Shown: in pieces, positions 1 through 5,655 of the stretch
How the letters are laid out: each line of letters begins with the position of its first letter
Position numbering within the stretch: the stretch's first letter is position 1
DNA from: Bacillota bacterium
GTDB taxonomy: Bacteria; Bacillota; Bacilli; Bacillales_B; DSM-18226
Reading direction: 5' to 3'
Assembly: GCA_021821235.1 (NCBI GenBank)
Contig: JAKACS010000022.1
Span: 1-13,200, forward strand
Length of the DNA stretch: 13,200 nt
Notes under the pieces: model-generated
Databases searched by the model: none
Seen by the model: the letters and a program-made list of their open reading frames with translations, nothing else
What the model was told of the DNA's origin: nothing
Position numbers and translations under genes: made by a program

Positions 1-481
1 TTTCCATGAAATCTTCTCCATAGATATTGCGGACAATTGCCATCATTTCGATAATTTCCGGGAATTTCCCGTACAGGTCGCGAAGTGGTAACGCCCCTGT
101 AAAAGCAGCATTGTTGTCAGGGTTATAGTTTTCCATTAATTGAAGTAAAATTGTTTCTCCTTCATCCGTTAACTGAATATACGTGTTCCGCTTATCATTT
201 TCTTTTTTTGAAAACGTAAGCAAGCCGCGTTCTTCTAGCTTTTTAGAAAAGTTGAAGGCAGTGGAAACATGCATGACACCAAATTTAGCCACATCCGAAA
301 TGGAGGCGCCGTTTAAGTGATAGGCAATCCAAAGGATATGGTGTTCATTGATATTTAAGTCAAACGGTTTAATCCATTGTTGCCAATCCTTTTCGATCGA
401 TTTCCAAAGAGCCTTGCTTAATTGGGCAATTCTCTGGCTAAAAAGCATCGCTTCTTTCAATGAATAATTTTTTTCCGACAT
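1..481 (-). CDS. scoC: ScoC/Hpr transition-state regulator, 5' part (C-terminus outside window)
   Basis: This is the start of a MarR-family winged-helix regulator that runs off the left edge; 160 codons and one base are present of roughly 200. The translation contains [45 protein letters not shown] and [11 protein letters not shown], which closely match the helix-turn-helix and wing of B. subtilis ScoC (Hpr). In that organism ScoC represses exoprotease and sporulation genes during the transition state and acts as a DNA-binding dimer. The start is ATG at 481-479, preceded by an AGGTGA ribosome binding site at about 491-496. The neighbours trpP, hit and ecs match the B. subtilis order, which supports orthology. 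The gene is divergent from the small ORF at 767. No frameshift or missing key residue is visible in the part present. Confidence 0.93.
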   Translation of the reverse strand, partial: MSEKNYSLKEAMLFSQRIAQLSKALWKSIEKDWQQWIKPFDLNINEHHILWIAYHLNGASISDVAKFGVMHVSTAFNFSKKLEERGLLTFSKKENDKRNTYIQLTDEGETILLQLMENYNPDNNAAFTGALPLRDLYGKFPEIIEMMAIVRNIYGEDFME

Positions 482-713
482 TCCCAATTTCACCTACTTT
501 TCTATTTCTCTATTATCATTATGCCAATAAAACAAAAATTAATAAAGATATAAATTTACAAAATTTTTAGAAAATGTTTTCCTAACGATTCATGTTAACA
601 GTGGGTCGAAGATGAAAAATGTATGCATTATTATCATAAATAGTTTGCGGGAATATTTCCACCTTTTCGAAAATGATGTTAACCGTTCTTGAAGTTACTC
701 GATTGTACATATG

Positions 714-729
714 ATGTAATGTGTTACAT
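714..729. promoter_or_regulatory. Perfect palindrome upstream of the small membrane ORF (candidate operator)
   Basis: The sequence ATGTAA-TGTG-TTACAT is a perfect 6-bp inverted repeat with a 4-nt centre. It sits 38 nt before the TTG start at 767. Plausible -10 hexamers overlap it (TGTAAT at 715-720) or abut it (TATAAA at 729-734), but no good -35 is at 16-18 nt. A dimeric repressor site is one reading; I cannot name the regulator, and chance in AT-rich DNA is possible. Confidence 0.3.
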
Positions 730-766
730 ATAAATGGATTAACAACGGGATAGGAGTGAGCAGTCT

Positions 767-958
767 TTGAGTGTCATGCTGAGTGCAGTTTGGCTGCTAA
801 GTTTTCTGCTGTTTCTTGGTACGGTTCGCCTTTTTGCGCAATACCGAAAACCGGGAGCTTATCCGCCAAAACATATTGTGAAGAAGCAGATGATAACTTT
901 GGGCAGTGGGTGTATTTTCTTCTTTTTATTGGGTTTAGTGCTTTCTGGGAATTTGTAA
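767..958 (+). CDS. Small hypothetical two-helix membrane protein (63 aa)
   Basis: I do not recognise this family. The 63-residue product has two hydrophobic segments, at about residues 3-20 and 43-61. They are separated by a basic, proline-containing loop (QYRKPGAYPPKHIVKK). This predicts a small hairpin integral membrane protein with the positively charged loop probably cytoplasmic. The start is TTG, chosen because a good ribosome binding site (TAGGAGTG at 752-759) lies 7 nt upstream; the in-frame ATG at 776 would be 16 nt away. The gene is monocistronic, divergent from scoC and convergent with trpP. Its end lies 18 nt before the hairpin shared with trpP. An overlapping frame (790-972) lacks a comparable ribosome binding site. 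Function is unknown; existence is supported by the ribosome binding site and membrane-like composition only. Confidence 0.65.
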   Translation: MSVMLSAVWLLSFLLFLGTVRLFAQYRKPGAYPPKHIVKKQMITLGSGCIFFFLLGLVLSGNL

Positions 959-976
959 AGCATGAAACATAGTGGG

Positions 977-1021
977 TTCCTAATAAGAAAAAGAACCCTT
1001 AAAGGGTTCTGTTATTAGGAA
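977..1021 (-). terminator. Rho-independent terminator of trpP, inside a longer inverted repeat
   Basis: Read on the minus strand, AGAACCC-TTTAA-GGGTTCT is followed directly by TTTTCTTATT, a classical terminator just after the trpP stop. An outer pair of perfect 10-bp arms (TTCCTAATAA at 977-986, TTATTAGGAA at 1012-1021) encloses it and overlaps the trpP stop codon. The plus strand could form the same hairpin and halt transcripts from the small gene at 767, but it lacks a U tract there, so it is mainly a trpP terminator. Confidence 0.8.
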
Positions 1022-1557
1022 ACTTTCTTTGTTGGGACGAGTTTTTGTGACCCCAGTTTCGTCCGTTTCACAATTGATAGAGCAATCGGATAAATGATCA
1101 CCATGGCAACAGTGTTAAACGCTGCTGCTGGCAGGACAACTGCTGCGAACAAGCCTGTAAATGGACCAGGCAACCCGACGATGAAATAAGCCGATGTTAA
1201 AAATGCTGCTCCTGAAATTAACGTCCCGATAGCTGTCAGAACCGCAATGCTTACAAGCGAATTCCGGAATTTTTTTAGAGCTAAAAATAAACCAAAAAAC
1301 AGTAAAGCAGTTACAGGTTTGTCAATCATGTTCGGAATCTGTCCGCCAGGGAAGGTCGTTGTCAAACCAGATATAATGCCAGTGACAATCGCTAAAAGTC
1401 CAACGCTTTTTATCTCCGGGAAAAGAATGATTCCTAAAAACATCATTGTCAGCATCATATCGGGCTTCATTCCAAGAAAAATCGGCGGAATCACCGCGTG
1501 TAAAACAGCTCCCATTCCAACCAAAAGTGAAAGGGCTACAAGGTTCTTTGTATTCAT
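1015..1557 (-). CDS. trpP: TrpP tryptophan uptake protein
   Basis: This 180-aa integral membrane protein matches TrpP (formerly YhaG), the tryptophan transporter of Bacillus, which resembles the substrate-binding S components of ECF-type transporters. About five hydrophobic helices are visible. Conserved stretches include LHAVIPPIFLGMKPDMML near residues 19-36, TTTFPGGQIPNMIDKP near 66-82 and the PGPF turn near 130. The start is ATG at 1557-1555 with an AGGAGAG-type ribosome binding site, which is buried in a run of NAG triplets (separate entry). The position between scoC and hit agrees with B. subtilis. Regulation is probably by tryptophan-activated TRAP protein blocking ribosome access, as known for B. 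subtilis trpP; the TRAP gene mtrB is not in the window. Confidence 0.92.
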   Translation of the reverse strand: MNTKNLVALSLLVGMGAVLHAVIPPIFLGMKPDMMLTMMFLGIILFPEIKSVGLLAIVTGIISGLTTTFPGGQIPNMIDKPVTALLFFGLFLALKKFRNSLVSIAVLTAIGTLISGAAFLTSAYFIVGLPGPFTGLFAAVVLPAAAFNTVAMVIIYPIALSIVKRTKLGSQKLVPTKKVS

Positions 1558-1559
1558 TT

Positions 1560-1587
1560 CTCATCTCTCCTCTGCTGATCTCAGCTA
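1560..1587 (-). promoter_or_regulatory. TRAP-binding site over the trpP ribosome binding site
   Basis: Read 5' to 3' in the trpP mRNA, six triplets UAG, GAG, CAG, GAG, GAG, GAG occur with exactly two spacer bases between each, ending two bases before the AUG. The ribosome binding site lies inside this run. TRAP binds series of GAG/UAG triplets spaced by two or three bases, and B. subtilis trpP is controlled this way. Two further NAG triplets lie upstream out of strict register. The single CAG is weaker than GAG/UAG. Confidence 0.8.
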
Positions 1588-1637
1588 ATGTGTATTTCCT
1601 GCAGTGCACTCATTGCCTGCAGCGAAATCTTGTCGTT

Positions 1638-1666
1638 ATTATAGCATACAATCTGAGCGTTGGAAA
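1638..1666 (-). promoter_or_regulatory. trpP promoter (SigA type)
   Basis: On the minus strand there is a perfect -10 TATAAT (1643-1638) preceded by TGC (extended -10). A -35-like TTTCCA lies at 1666-1661, giving a 17-nt spacer. It lies between the hit stop codon and trpP, so trpP has its own promoter and a leader of roughly 75 nt containing the TRAP triplets. Confidence 0.75.
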
Positions 1667-1676
1667 TACGCTTCTG

Positions 1677-2105
1677 TTAATTCGGTGATACGTGCTTGCT
1701 GATGCCTTGGGCGATTTGCTGCAGCTGTTTCGATGTATAATCAGCCTGATTATTTTTCCATACGGCACCAAAACCGTCACCTTTCCCATAGCGCGGAATT
1801 AAATGTAAGTGAAAATGGAAGACGGACTGCCCCGCCTGTTCTCCATTGTTGTTCACGGCATTAAGGCCAACAGGATTGAATTCTGCTTTCAAAGCGTTGG
1901 CAATGACGGGAACCGCTTCAAAAAGGTTTTTTGCGATTTCCGGAGTCAGTTCAAACAAATTTTCCTTATGTATTTTTGGTATGACCAAAGTGTGGCCTTT
2001 TGTCACTTGGCTAATATCCAAGAAAGCTAGTACATGCTCGTTTTCATATACTTTCGCTGCCGGAATGTCACCATGAATAATTTTACAAAAAATGCAATCG
2101 TTCAT
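1677..2105 (-). CDS. hit: Hit, HIT-family nucleotide hydrolase/transferase
   Basis: This 142-aa protein has the histidine triad signature HFHLHLIP (His97, His99, His101), in which the middle His is the nucleophile in the superfamily. Members hydrolyse or transfer nucleotides from AMP-linked substrates; the physiological substrate of Bacillus Hit is not firmly known. The N-terminus has Cys4-Ile-Phe-Cys7, which with histidines such as the one near residue 46 can form a zinc site in this subfamily. The motif GHTLVIPK near residues 37-44 is also typical. Length is normal. The start is ATG at 2105-2103 with AAAGGACGG about 10 nt upstream. The gene lies next to trpP on the same strand and is divergent from ecsA, as in B. 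subtilis. Confidence 0.93.
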   Translation of the reverse strand: MNDCIFCKIIHGDIPAAKVYENEHVLAFLDISQVTKGHTLVIPKIHKENLFELTPEIAKNLFEAVPVIANALKAEFNPVGLNAVNNNGEQAGQSVFHFHLHLIPRYGKGDGFGAVWKNNQADYTSKQLQQIAQGISKHVSPN

Positions 2106-2167
2106 CGTTTTTCCGTCCTTTCTTTTTATATATATTTTACCATAATCATGGTTATAAAAAAAGGAAA

Positions 2168-2197
2168 GGCAGGATCCGCGTGGAATCCTGCCCTTTT
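2168..2197 (-). terminator. Orphan intrinsic terminator on the minus strand, upstream of hit
   Basis: On the minus strand a stem of GGCAGGAT(T)CC and GGATCCTGCC with loop ACGC is followed by TTTCCTTTTTTT (down to 2156), a strong terminator with one bulged base. No minus-strand gene is evident upstream of it, so it implies an unannotated transcript arising between about 2200 and 2770. The plus-strand reading gives only CTTTT and there is no plus-strand gene before it. Confidence 0.65.
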
Positions 2198-2241
2198 GAA
2201 GGGGAAATGCTTCTAGGAAAACGTTCTTTACAGGTCTCTTT

Positions 2242-2261
2242 CTTTGACAAACACCTCATTT
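2242..2261 (+). repeat. ACACCTCATTT motif, copy 1
   Basis: The 20-mer here is identical at 19 of 20 positions to the one at 2427-2446. The core ACACCTCATTT recurs a third time at 2591. The complement AAATGAGGTGT contains a Shine-Dalgarno-like GAGGTG. In this copy ACAAA and TTTGT flank the C-rich core and could present it in a hairpin loop. Confidence 0.75.
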
Positions 2262-2330
2262 GTTATGGTAGTGTTCGGTAAAGAGTGACTTTGTTCAAAC
2301 TGACCATCCCCAATTCTTTTTCAGTTAAAA

Positions 2331-2394
2331 GATAAATGTAACTTTGCCGTCTGTGCTGTCCTTATGGACTTGCCGATCGGTGAGTATTCATTTA
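2331..2394 (+). repeat. Dispersed stem-loop repeat, copy 1 (upstream of ecsA)
   Basis: This segment aligns with 5550-5613 at roughly three quarters identity with one small indel. Shared blocks include GTCCTTA, GGACT, GCC, TCGG, GAGT and TTCATTTA. The central hairpin is ACTTGCC-GATC-GGTGAGT (2368-2385). Two of its seven pairs are G-U on the plus strand and would be A-C mismatches on the other strand, which suggests the plus-strand RNA is the structured form. Confidence 0.75.
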
Positions 2395-2426
2395 TCGTTT
2401 TGGTACATGAAAAGCGGTTGATGGAT

Positions 2427-2449
2427 CTTTGATAAACACCTCATTTCAA
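2427..2449 (+). repeat. ACACCTCATTT motif, copy 2
   Basis: It shares 19 of 20 bases with copy 1 (2427-2446) and the 14-mer ACACCTCATTTCAA with copy 3. It lies about 30 bases downstream of the stem-loop repeat copy 1 and may be the 3' part of the same element. A perfect 7-bp hairpin GTTTATT/AATAAAC follows at 2461-2479. Confidence 0.75.
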
Positions 2450-2590
2450 GTAATGAAGCCGTTTATTCTCTCAATAAACAGTCTGGTGTTATCTGAACAT
2501 CAAAATGGTTATATGCGTTGTGCAAAACAACCATCCCCTTAAGGTAAACGTCTAAAAGCGAATGAATTGAATGATCCTTGTCTGCCACAG

Positions 2591-2604
2591 ACACCTCATT
2601 TCAA
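2591..2604 (+). repeat. ACACCTCATTT motif, copy 3
   Basis: The 14-mer ACACCTCATTTCAA is identical to that of copy 2. It is preceded by a GTCTG-CCA-CAGAC hairpin and followed by a TGATGA/TCATCA hairpin. The three cores start at 2251, 2436 and 2591, so spacing is 185 and 155 bases. Confidence 0.75.
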
Positions 2605-2794
2605 TTGCTGATGATTTTCATCATCGCTTGTTTTCCCCTTCGAAGATTATCATGTCCGATTGGTAAAAGAATATACTCCATAATTTAAAAATTTTATATC
2701 AGCTTTGTATTTCCGCTCAAACGAGCTTTCATTTTATTTTATGCGGTGCAATTGGTAAAATAAAAGCAAATCAAGTTTGGAAGGACGTTTTAGG

Positions 2795-3535
2795 ATGCCT
2801 TTAGTATCGATTGAAAATGTGACTGGCGGTTATACAAGAAACCCTGTTTTAAAAGATGTTTCGTTTGAAATCAATGAGAGAGAAATCGTAGGTTTAATCG
2901 GCTTAAACGGCGCGGGAAAAAGCACGACAATCAAGCATATGATCGGGCTGATGGAGCCGCAGCGGGGAACGGTTAAGCTAAACGGGAAAACATTCCAAGA
3001 GGACAAAGAGGGGTACCGTAAATTATTTACCTATATACCTGAAACTCCTGTTTTATACGATGAACTAACGCTTGAGGAACATTTACGATTGACTGCCATG
3101 GCGTATGGACTTGATGAAGACGTCTTTAATCAACGCATATCATCCTTGTTGGCGGAGTTTCGGATGGAAAAGCGTTTAAGCTGGTTTCCTGCTCATTTTT
3201 CAAAAGGAATGAAGCAAAAGGTAATGATTATGTGTGCCTTTCTCGTACAACCGCCGTTGTACATTATTGATGAACCATTTGTCGGTTTGGATCCGCTTGG
3301 AATTCAATCCCTTCTTGATTTATTGAAGAAAATGAAGGAAAAGGGTGCTGGAATTTTGATGTCAACCCATATTCTTGCAACGGCAGAAAAATATTGTGAT
3401 CGTTTCATTATTCTACATGAGGGAAAAATAAGGGCTGAGGGGACGATGGCGGAGTTAAAGAAGCAGTTTTCAATGCCGGGTGCTTCTTTGGATGACTTGT
3501 ATATTCAGCTGACGAAGGAAGAAAATTATGTTTGA
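2795..3535 (+). CDS. ecsA: EcsA, ABC transporter ATP-binding protein
   Basis: This 246-aa protein is the ATPase of the Ecs ABC transporter. Visible motifs in order are Walker A GLNGAGKST (residues 36-44), the signature-like FSKGMKQK (135-142), Walker B LYIIDEP (155-161), the D-loop GLDP, and the H-loop His in MSTHIL (192). The usual Q-loop Gln is replaced by Glu in YIPETP, as I remember it in B. subtilis EcsA too. In B. subtilis, ecs mutants are defective in secretion, competence and intramembrane proteolysis by RasP. The start is ATG 2795, with GGAAGGA at 2779-2785; a TTG at 2777 overlaps that ribosome binding site and is less likely. The stop overlaps ecsB by 8 nt, indicating translational coupling. 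Confidence 0.95.
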   Translation: MPLVSIENVTGGYTRNPVLKDVSFEINEREIVGLIGLNGAGKSTTIKHMIGLMEPQRGTVKLNGKTFQEDKEGYRKLFTYIPETPVLYDELTLEEHLRLTAMAYGLDEDVFNQRISSLLAEFRMEKRLSWFPAHFSKGMKQKVMIMCAFLVQPPLYIIDEPFVGLDPLGIQSLLDLLKKMKEKGAGILMSTHILATAEKYCDRFIILHEGKIRAEGTMAELKKQFSMPGASLDDLYIQLTKEENYV

Positions 3536-4745
3536 TGAAAAAAAACTTTGGACCATGAGGGCAGGCCGGCGCACAAAAGATTTGGGAAGGTATTTGCGTT
3601 ATATTTTTAATGGCCATTTAGTCGTTGTCATGCTTTTTTTGATCGGTGCAGCCGGGTTTTTTTATCAAAATTGGATTACTGGACTGCAGCCAGGCTTTCC
3701 GGTTGAATGGATTATGGCGGCAGTCACGGCCTTGTTTTTAGCCTACAGTCCGGTTTACACTTTCTTATTGGAAGCGGACAAAGTGTTTTTATTGCCGCTT
3801 GAAACAAAAATGAAGCCTTATTTTTATCGTTCCGGATTGGTTAGTCTCATGTTTCAATCCTATATCCTTCTACTTGTGCTAGCTGTTTTAATGCCGATGT
3901 ATGCCCATGTCAACCGTCTGGGATTTCGCTTGTTCTTGCCGTTTTTTGCTGTTTTGGTTGTACTGAAAGCATGGAACTTGGTCGTGAGCTGGCGGATTCA
4001 ATTTGAGCTTGACACGGCAGTTCATACTTGGGATCGGGCAGTTCGTTTTTTGTTAAATGGGATTTTTACCTTTTTGTTATTTAAACAGGCCAATTTTTTC
4101 TTTCTTTTGATTTTAGCAGCATTGATGTTTTTTTATTATTATTTTTTTAAGTCACGAACAGAACGAAGAGGATTAAAATGGGGGACACTTATCCATGACG
4201 AAGAAAAACGAATGAATTCGTTTTATAAGCTGGCCAACTTGTTTACCGATGTCCCGATGTTGAAAGATCCCGTAAAGAGAAGAAAATGGTTGGACTTCCT
4301 GCTTGGACGGATTTCCTTTTCACGAAGGCAAACCTATTTGTTTTTATTTTCAAGAACTTTTTTGCGATCCGGGGATTATCTTGGGCTTTTTCTGCGGCTG
4401 ACCATCATTTGCGGCCTGGCACTGTACTTTTTCTCTTTCGGCCTCTTGCAAATTGTGTTGGCTATTTTGTTTATGTATTTAACCGGGTTTCAATTGCTGC
4501 CTTTATGGAAGCATCATCAAAATAAACTGTGGGTTGATTTGTATCCAGTTCCAACGCAATACAAGACAAACGCCTTTTCATCGCTTTTGGCGATATTACT
4601 GGGGCTGCAGACGCTTCTGTTTGCCGTTTTGATTAGTCTAAAAGGGGACTGGCTGCCGGCAGGGATCGAATTACTAGCGGGAGCAGGGTTTGTCTGGTTT
4701 TTCGTTTTTATCTACAGCAAAGGGAGAATTAGCAAACAGCGCTAA
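3528..4745 (+). CDS. ecsB: EcsB, membrane component of the Ecs ABC transporter
   Basis: This 405-aa polytopic membrane protein matches EcsB in length (about 408 aa in B. subtilis) and in place. Hydrophobic segments are near residues 30-48, 60-80, 108-150, 175-205 and several in 275-400. A long basic cytoplasmic region (residues ~208-275, rich in K and R) is where an ATPase contact would be expected. The ATG lies inside the end of ecsA, within TATGTTTGATG, so its translation is probably coupled. EcsB is inferred to form the permease partner of EcsA; the transported substrate is not established. T-rich codon runs (phenylalanine tracts) reflect membrane helices and are not a frameshift. Confidence 0.93.
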   Translation: MFDEKKLWTMRAGRRTKDLGRYLRYIFNGHLVVVMLFLIGAAGFFYQNWITGLQPGFPVEWIMAAVTALFLAYSPVYTFLLEADKVFLLPLETKMKPYFYRSGLVSLMFQSYILLLVLAVLMPMYAHVNRLGFRLFLPFFAVLVVLKAWNLVVSWRIQFELDTAVHTWDRAVRFLLNGIFTFLLFKQANFFFLLILAALMFFYYYFFKSRTERRGLKWGTLIHDEEKRMNSFYKLANLFTDVPMLKDPVKRRKWLDFLLGRISFSRRQTYLFLFSRTFLRSGDYLGLFLRLTIICGLALYFFSFGLLQIVLAILFMYLTGFQLLPLWKHHQNKLWVDLYPVPTQYKTNAFSSLLAILLGLQTLLFAVLISLKGDWLPAGIELLAGAGFVWFFVFIYSKGRISKQR

Positions 4746-4787
4746 CAGCATGCAGTTCACGAGCTTTTTAAAATGGGGGTGAAAAAG

Positions 4788-5516
4788 GTGCAGGATTACG
4801 ATTTAAAGGTTTATGAAGAGGTTGAAGCGTGGAAGAGAAGAATCACGAAGCGGTCGGGCATTTTTCAGCGATTATCGAAAAAAACACAGCAGCAAATCAA
4901 TGATTGGGTTCCTGACAAGGTTCATGCTGTGCTGACAGAAAGCGTGAAAGCTATGGTTAAAGCGACTTTGTTTGGATCGCAAGTTACAACTAAACAAGAG
5001 AAGTTCAAGGCTGTGACCCTTGCCGAAAAAGATGAAGCAGTACGAAGAAAAATTACCGTATATCAAAAAATGGCAGCCATTGAGGGTGCAGGAACGGGTG
5101 CAGGGGGAATCCTGGCTGGTCTTGCGGATTTCCCGCTACTGTTGTCGATAAAAATGAAGCTGCTGTTTGAAATTTCCTCCATTTATGGCTTCGATCCGGC
5201 TGCCTATACCGAAAGATTATTTATTTTGCACGTTTTTCAGCTTGCTTTTTCAAGTGATGAAACCCGACACCAGACACTTGCGGTAGTGGAAAATTGGAAT
5301 GAAGAAAAAAACGTGCTGAAGGATATGGACTGGCGCCAATTTCAGCAGGAATACCGTGATTCGATTGACTTTGCCAAACTGCTGCAAATCGTTCCCGGTA
5401 TCGGTGCAGCTGTTGGGGCAATTGCCAATTACCGATTGCTGAAACATTTAGGCGAAACGGCGATGAATGCGTACCGTTTGCGCATTATCGCTACCCCGCC
5501 GCCAACTATTTTTTAG
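4788..5516 (+). CDS. ecsC: EcsC family protein
   Basis: This 242-aa protein, by position and sequence (EVEAWKKR-type N-terminus, GAGTGAGGILAGLADFPLLLSIKMKLLFEI near residues 97-126, IVPGIGAAVGAIANY near 207-221), is EcsC, third gene of the ecs operon. Two glycine-rich hydrophobic segments suggest membrane association. Its biochemical role is unknown; B. subtilis ecsC is dispensable for the known Ecs phenotypes. I chose GTG 4788 because GGGGGTGA (4775-4782) lies 5 nt upstream. The alternative ATG at 4773 lacks a ribosome binding site and would overlap this one. The gap to ecsB is 42 nt with no terminator, so the three genes form an operon. Confidence 0.9.
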   Translation: MQDYDLKVYEEVEAWKRRITKRSGIFQRLSKKTQQQINDWVPDKVHAVLTESVKAMVKATLFGSQVTTKQEKFKAVTLAEKDEAVRRKITVYQKMAAIEGAGTGAGGILAGLADFPLLLSIKMKLLFEISSIYGFDPAAYTERLFILHVFQLAFSSDETRHQTLAVVENWNEEKNVLKDMDWRQFQQEYRDSIDFAKLLQIVPGIGAAVGAIANYRLLKHLGETAMNAYRLRIIATPPPTIF

Positions 5517-5520
5517 CTAA

Positions 5521-5546
5521 TCAGAATTTATATCCATAAATTCTGA
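5521..5546. repeat. 26-bp perfect palindrome just after ecsC
   Basis: TCAGAATTTAT-ATCC-ATAAATTCTGA gives 11-bp perfect arms with a 4-nt loop, starting 4 nt after the ecsC stop. It has no U tract, so it is not a standard terminator. It directly precedes the second dispersed repeat and may belong to that element or protect the 3' end of ecs mRNA. Confidence 0.75.
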
Positions 5547-5549
5547 ACG

Positions 5550-5613
5550 CATAAATTCAACTACGCCTCTGTCTTCGTCCTTAGGGACTCGCCAGTCGGC
5601 GAGTTTTCATTTA
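5550..5613 (+). repeat. Dispersed stem-loop repeat, copy 2 (downstream of ecsC)
   Basis: This is homologous to 2331-2394, in the same orientation. The hairpin ACTCGCC-AGTC-GGCGAGT (5587-5604) is fully Watson-Crick here and is followed by TTTTCATTT. The two copies bracket the ecs operon. The hairpin plus short U-run could act as a weak terminator. Confidence 0.75.
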
Positions 5614-5619
5614 ACATAG

Positions 5620-5651
5620 AAAAGAGGCTGAGTACACTCTAGCCTCTTTTT
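5620..5651. terminator. Bidirectional terminator between ecsC and the permease gene
   Basis: AAAAGAGGCT and AGCCTCTTTT form a perfect 10-bp stem with an 11-nt loop. It is flanked by A and T runs, so it works in both directions for the convergent ecs operon and the minus-strand permease gene, whose stop codon is 5 nt away. Confidence 0.88.
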
Positions 5652-5655
5652 GCAG

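Larger units (their letters stand above)
2198..2776. other. Long non-coding stretch before ecsA, built from short repeats
   Basis: No convincing ORF is present on either strand across about 580 bases. The stretch holds three copies of ACACCTCATTT (2251, 2436, 2591), two copies of CCATCCCC (2304 and 2531) and several short stems. The stems are AACTGA/TCAGTT around the first C-rich block (2299-2325), GTTTATT/AATAAAC (2461-2479) and TGATGA/TCATCA (2608-2622). One copy of the dispersed stem-loop repeat also found after ecsC lies at 2331-2394. A weak -10 (TAAAAT, 2756-2761, preceded by TGG) could serve ecsA but has no good -35. Confidence 0.6.

Noticed and set aside
790..972. 60-aa frame overlapping the small membrane ORF
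   Set aside because: It has no ribosome binding site and only one hydrophobic stretch; the frame at 767 has both a good site and two helices.
1247..1588. 113-aa plus-strand frame antisense to trpP
   Set aside because: It is the complement of trpP codons; trpP has the promoter, ribosome binding site, terminator and family match.
1588..1680. T-box or tryptophan riboswitch-type leader for trpP
   Set aside because: The leader is too short (about 75 nt), with no specifier stem or antiterminator; the triplet array explains regulation.
2152..2259. Minus-strand 35-codon frame starting MRCLSK, with related starts at the other two ACACCTCATTT copies
   Set aside because: The start codon lies inside the repeated motif, there is no ribosome binding site, and the frame runs through the terminator hairpin. 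The three frames diverge at once, so the conservation is nucleotide-level.
2242..2604. CRISPR-like array from three repeated motifs
   Set aside because: Only 11-20 bp are shared, spacing is uneven (185 and 155 bases) and no cas genes are nearby.
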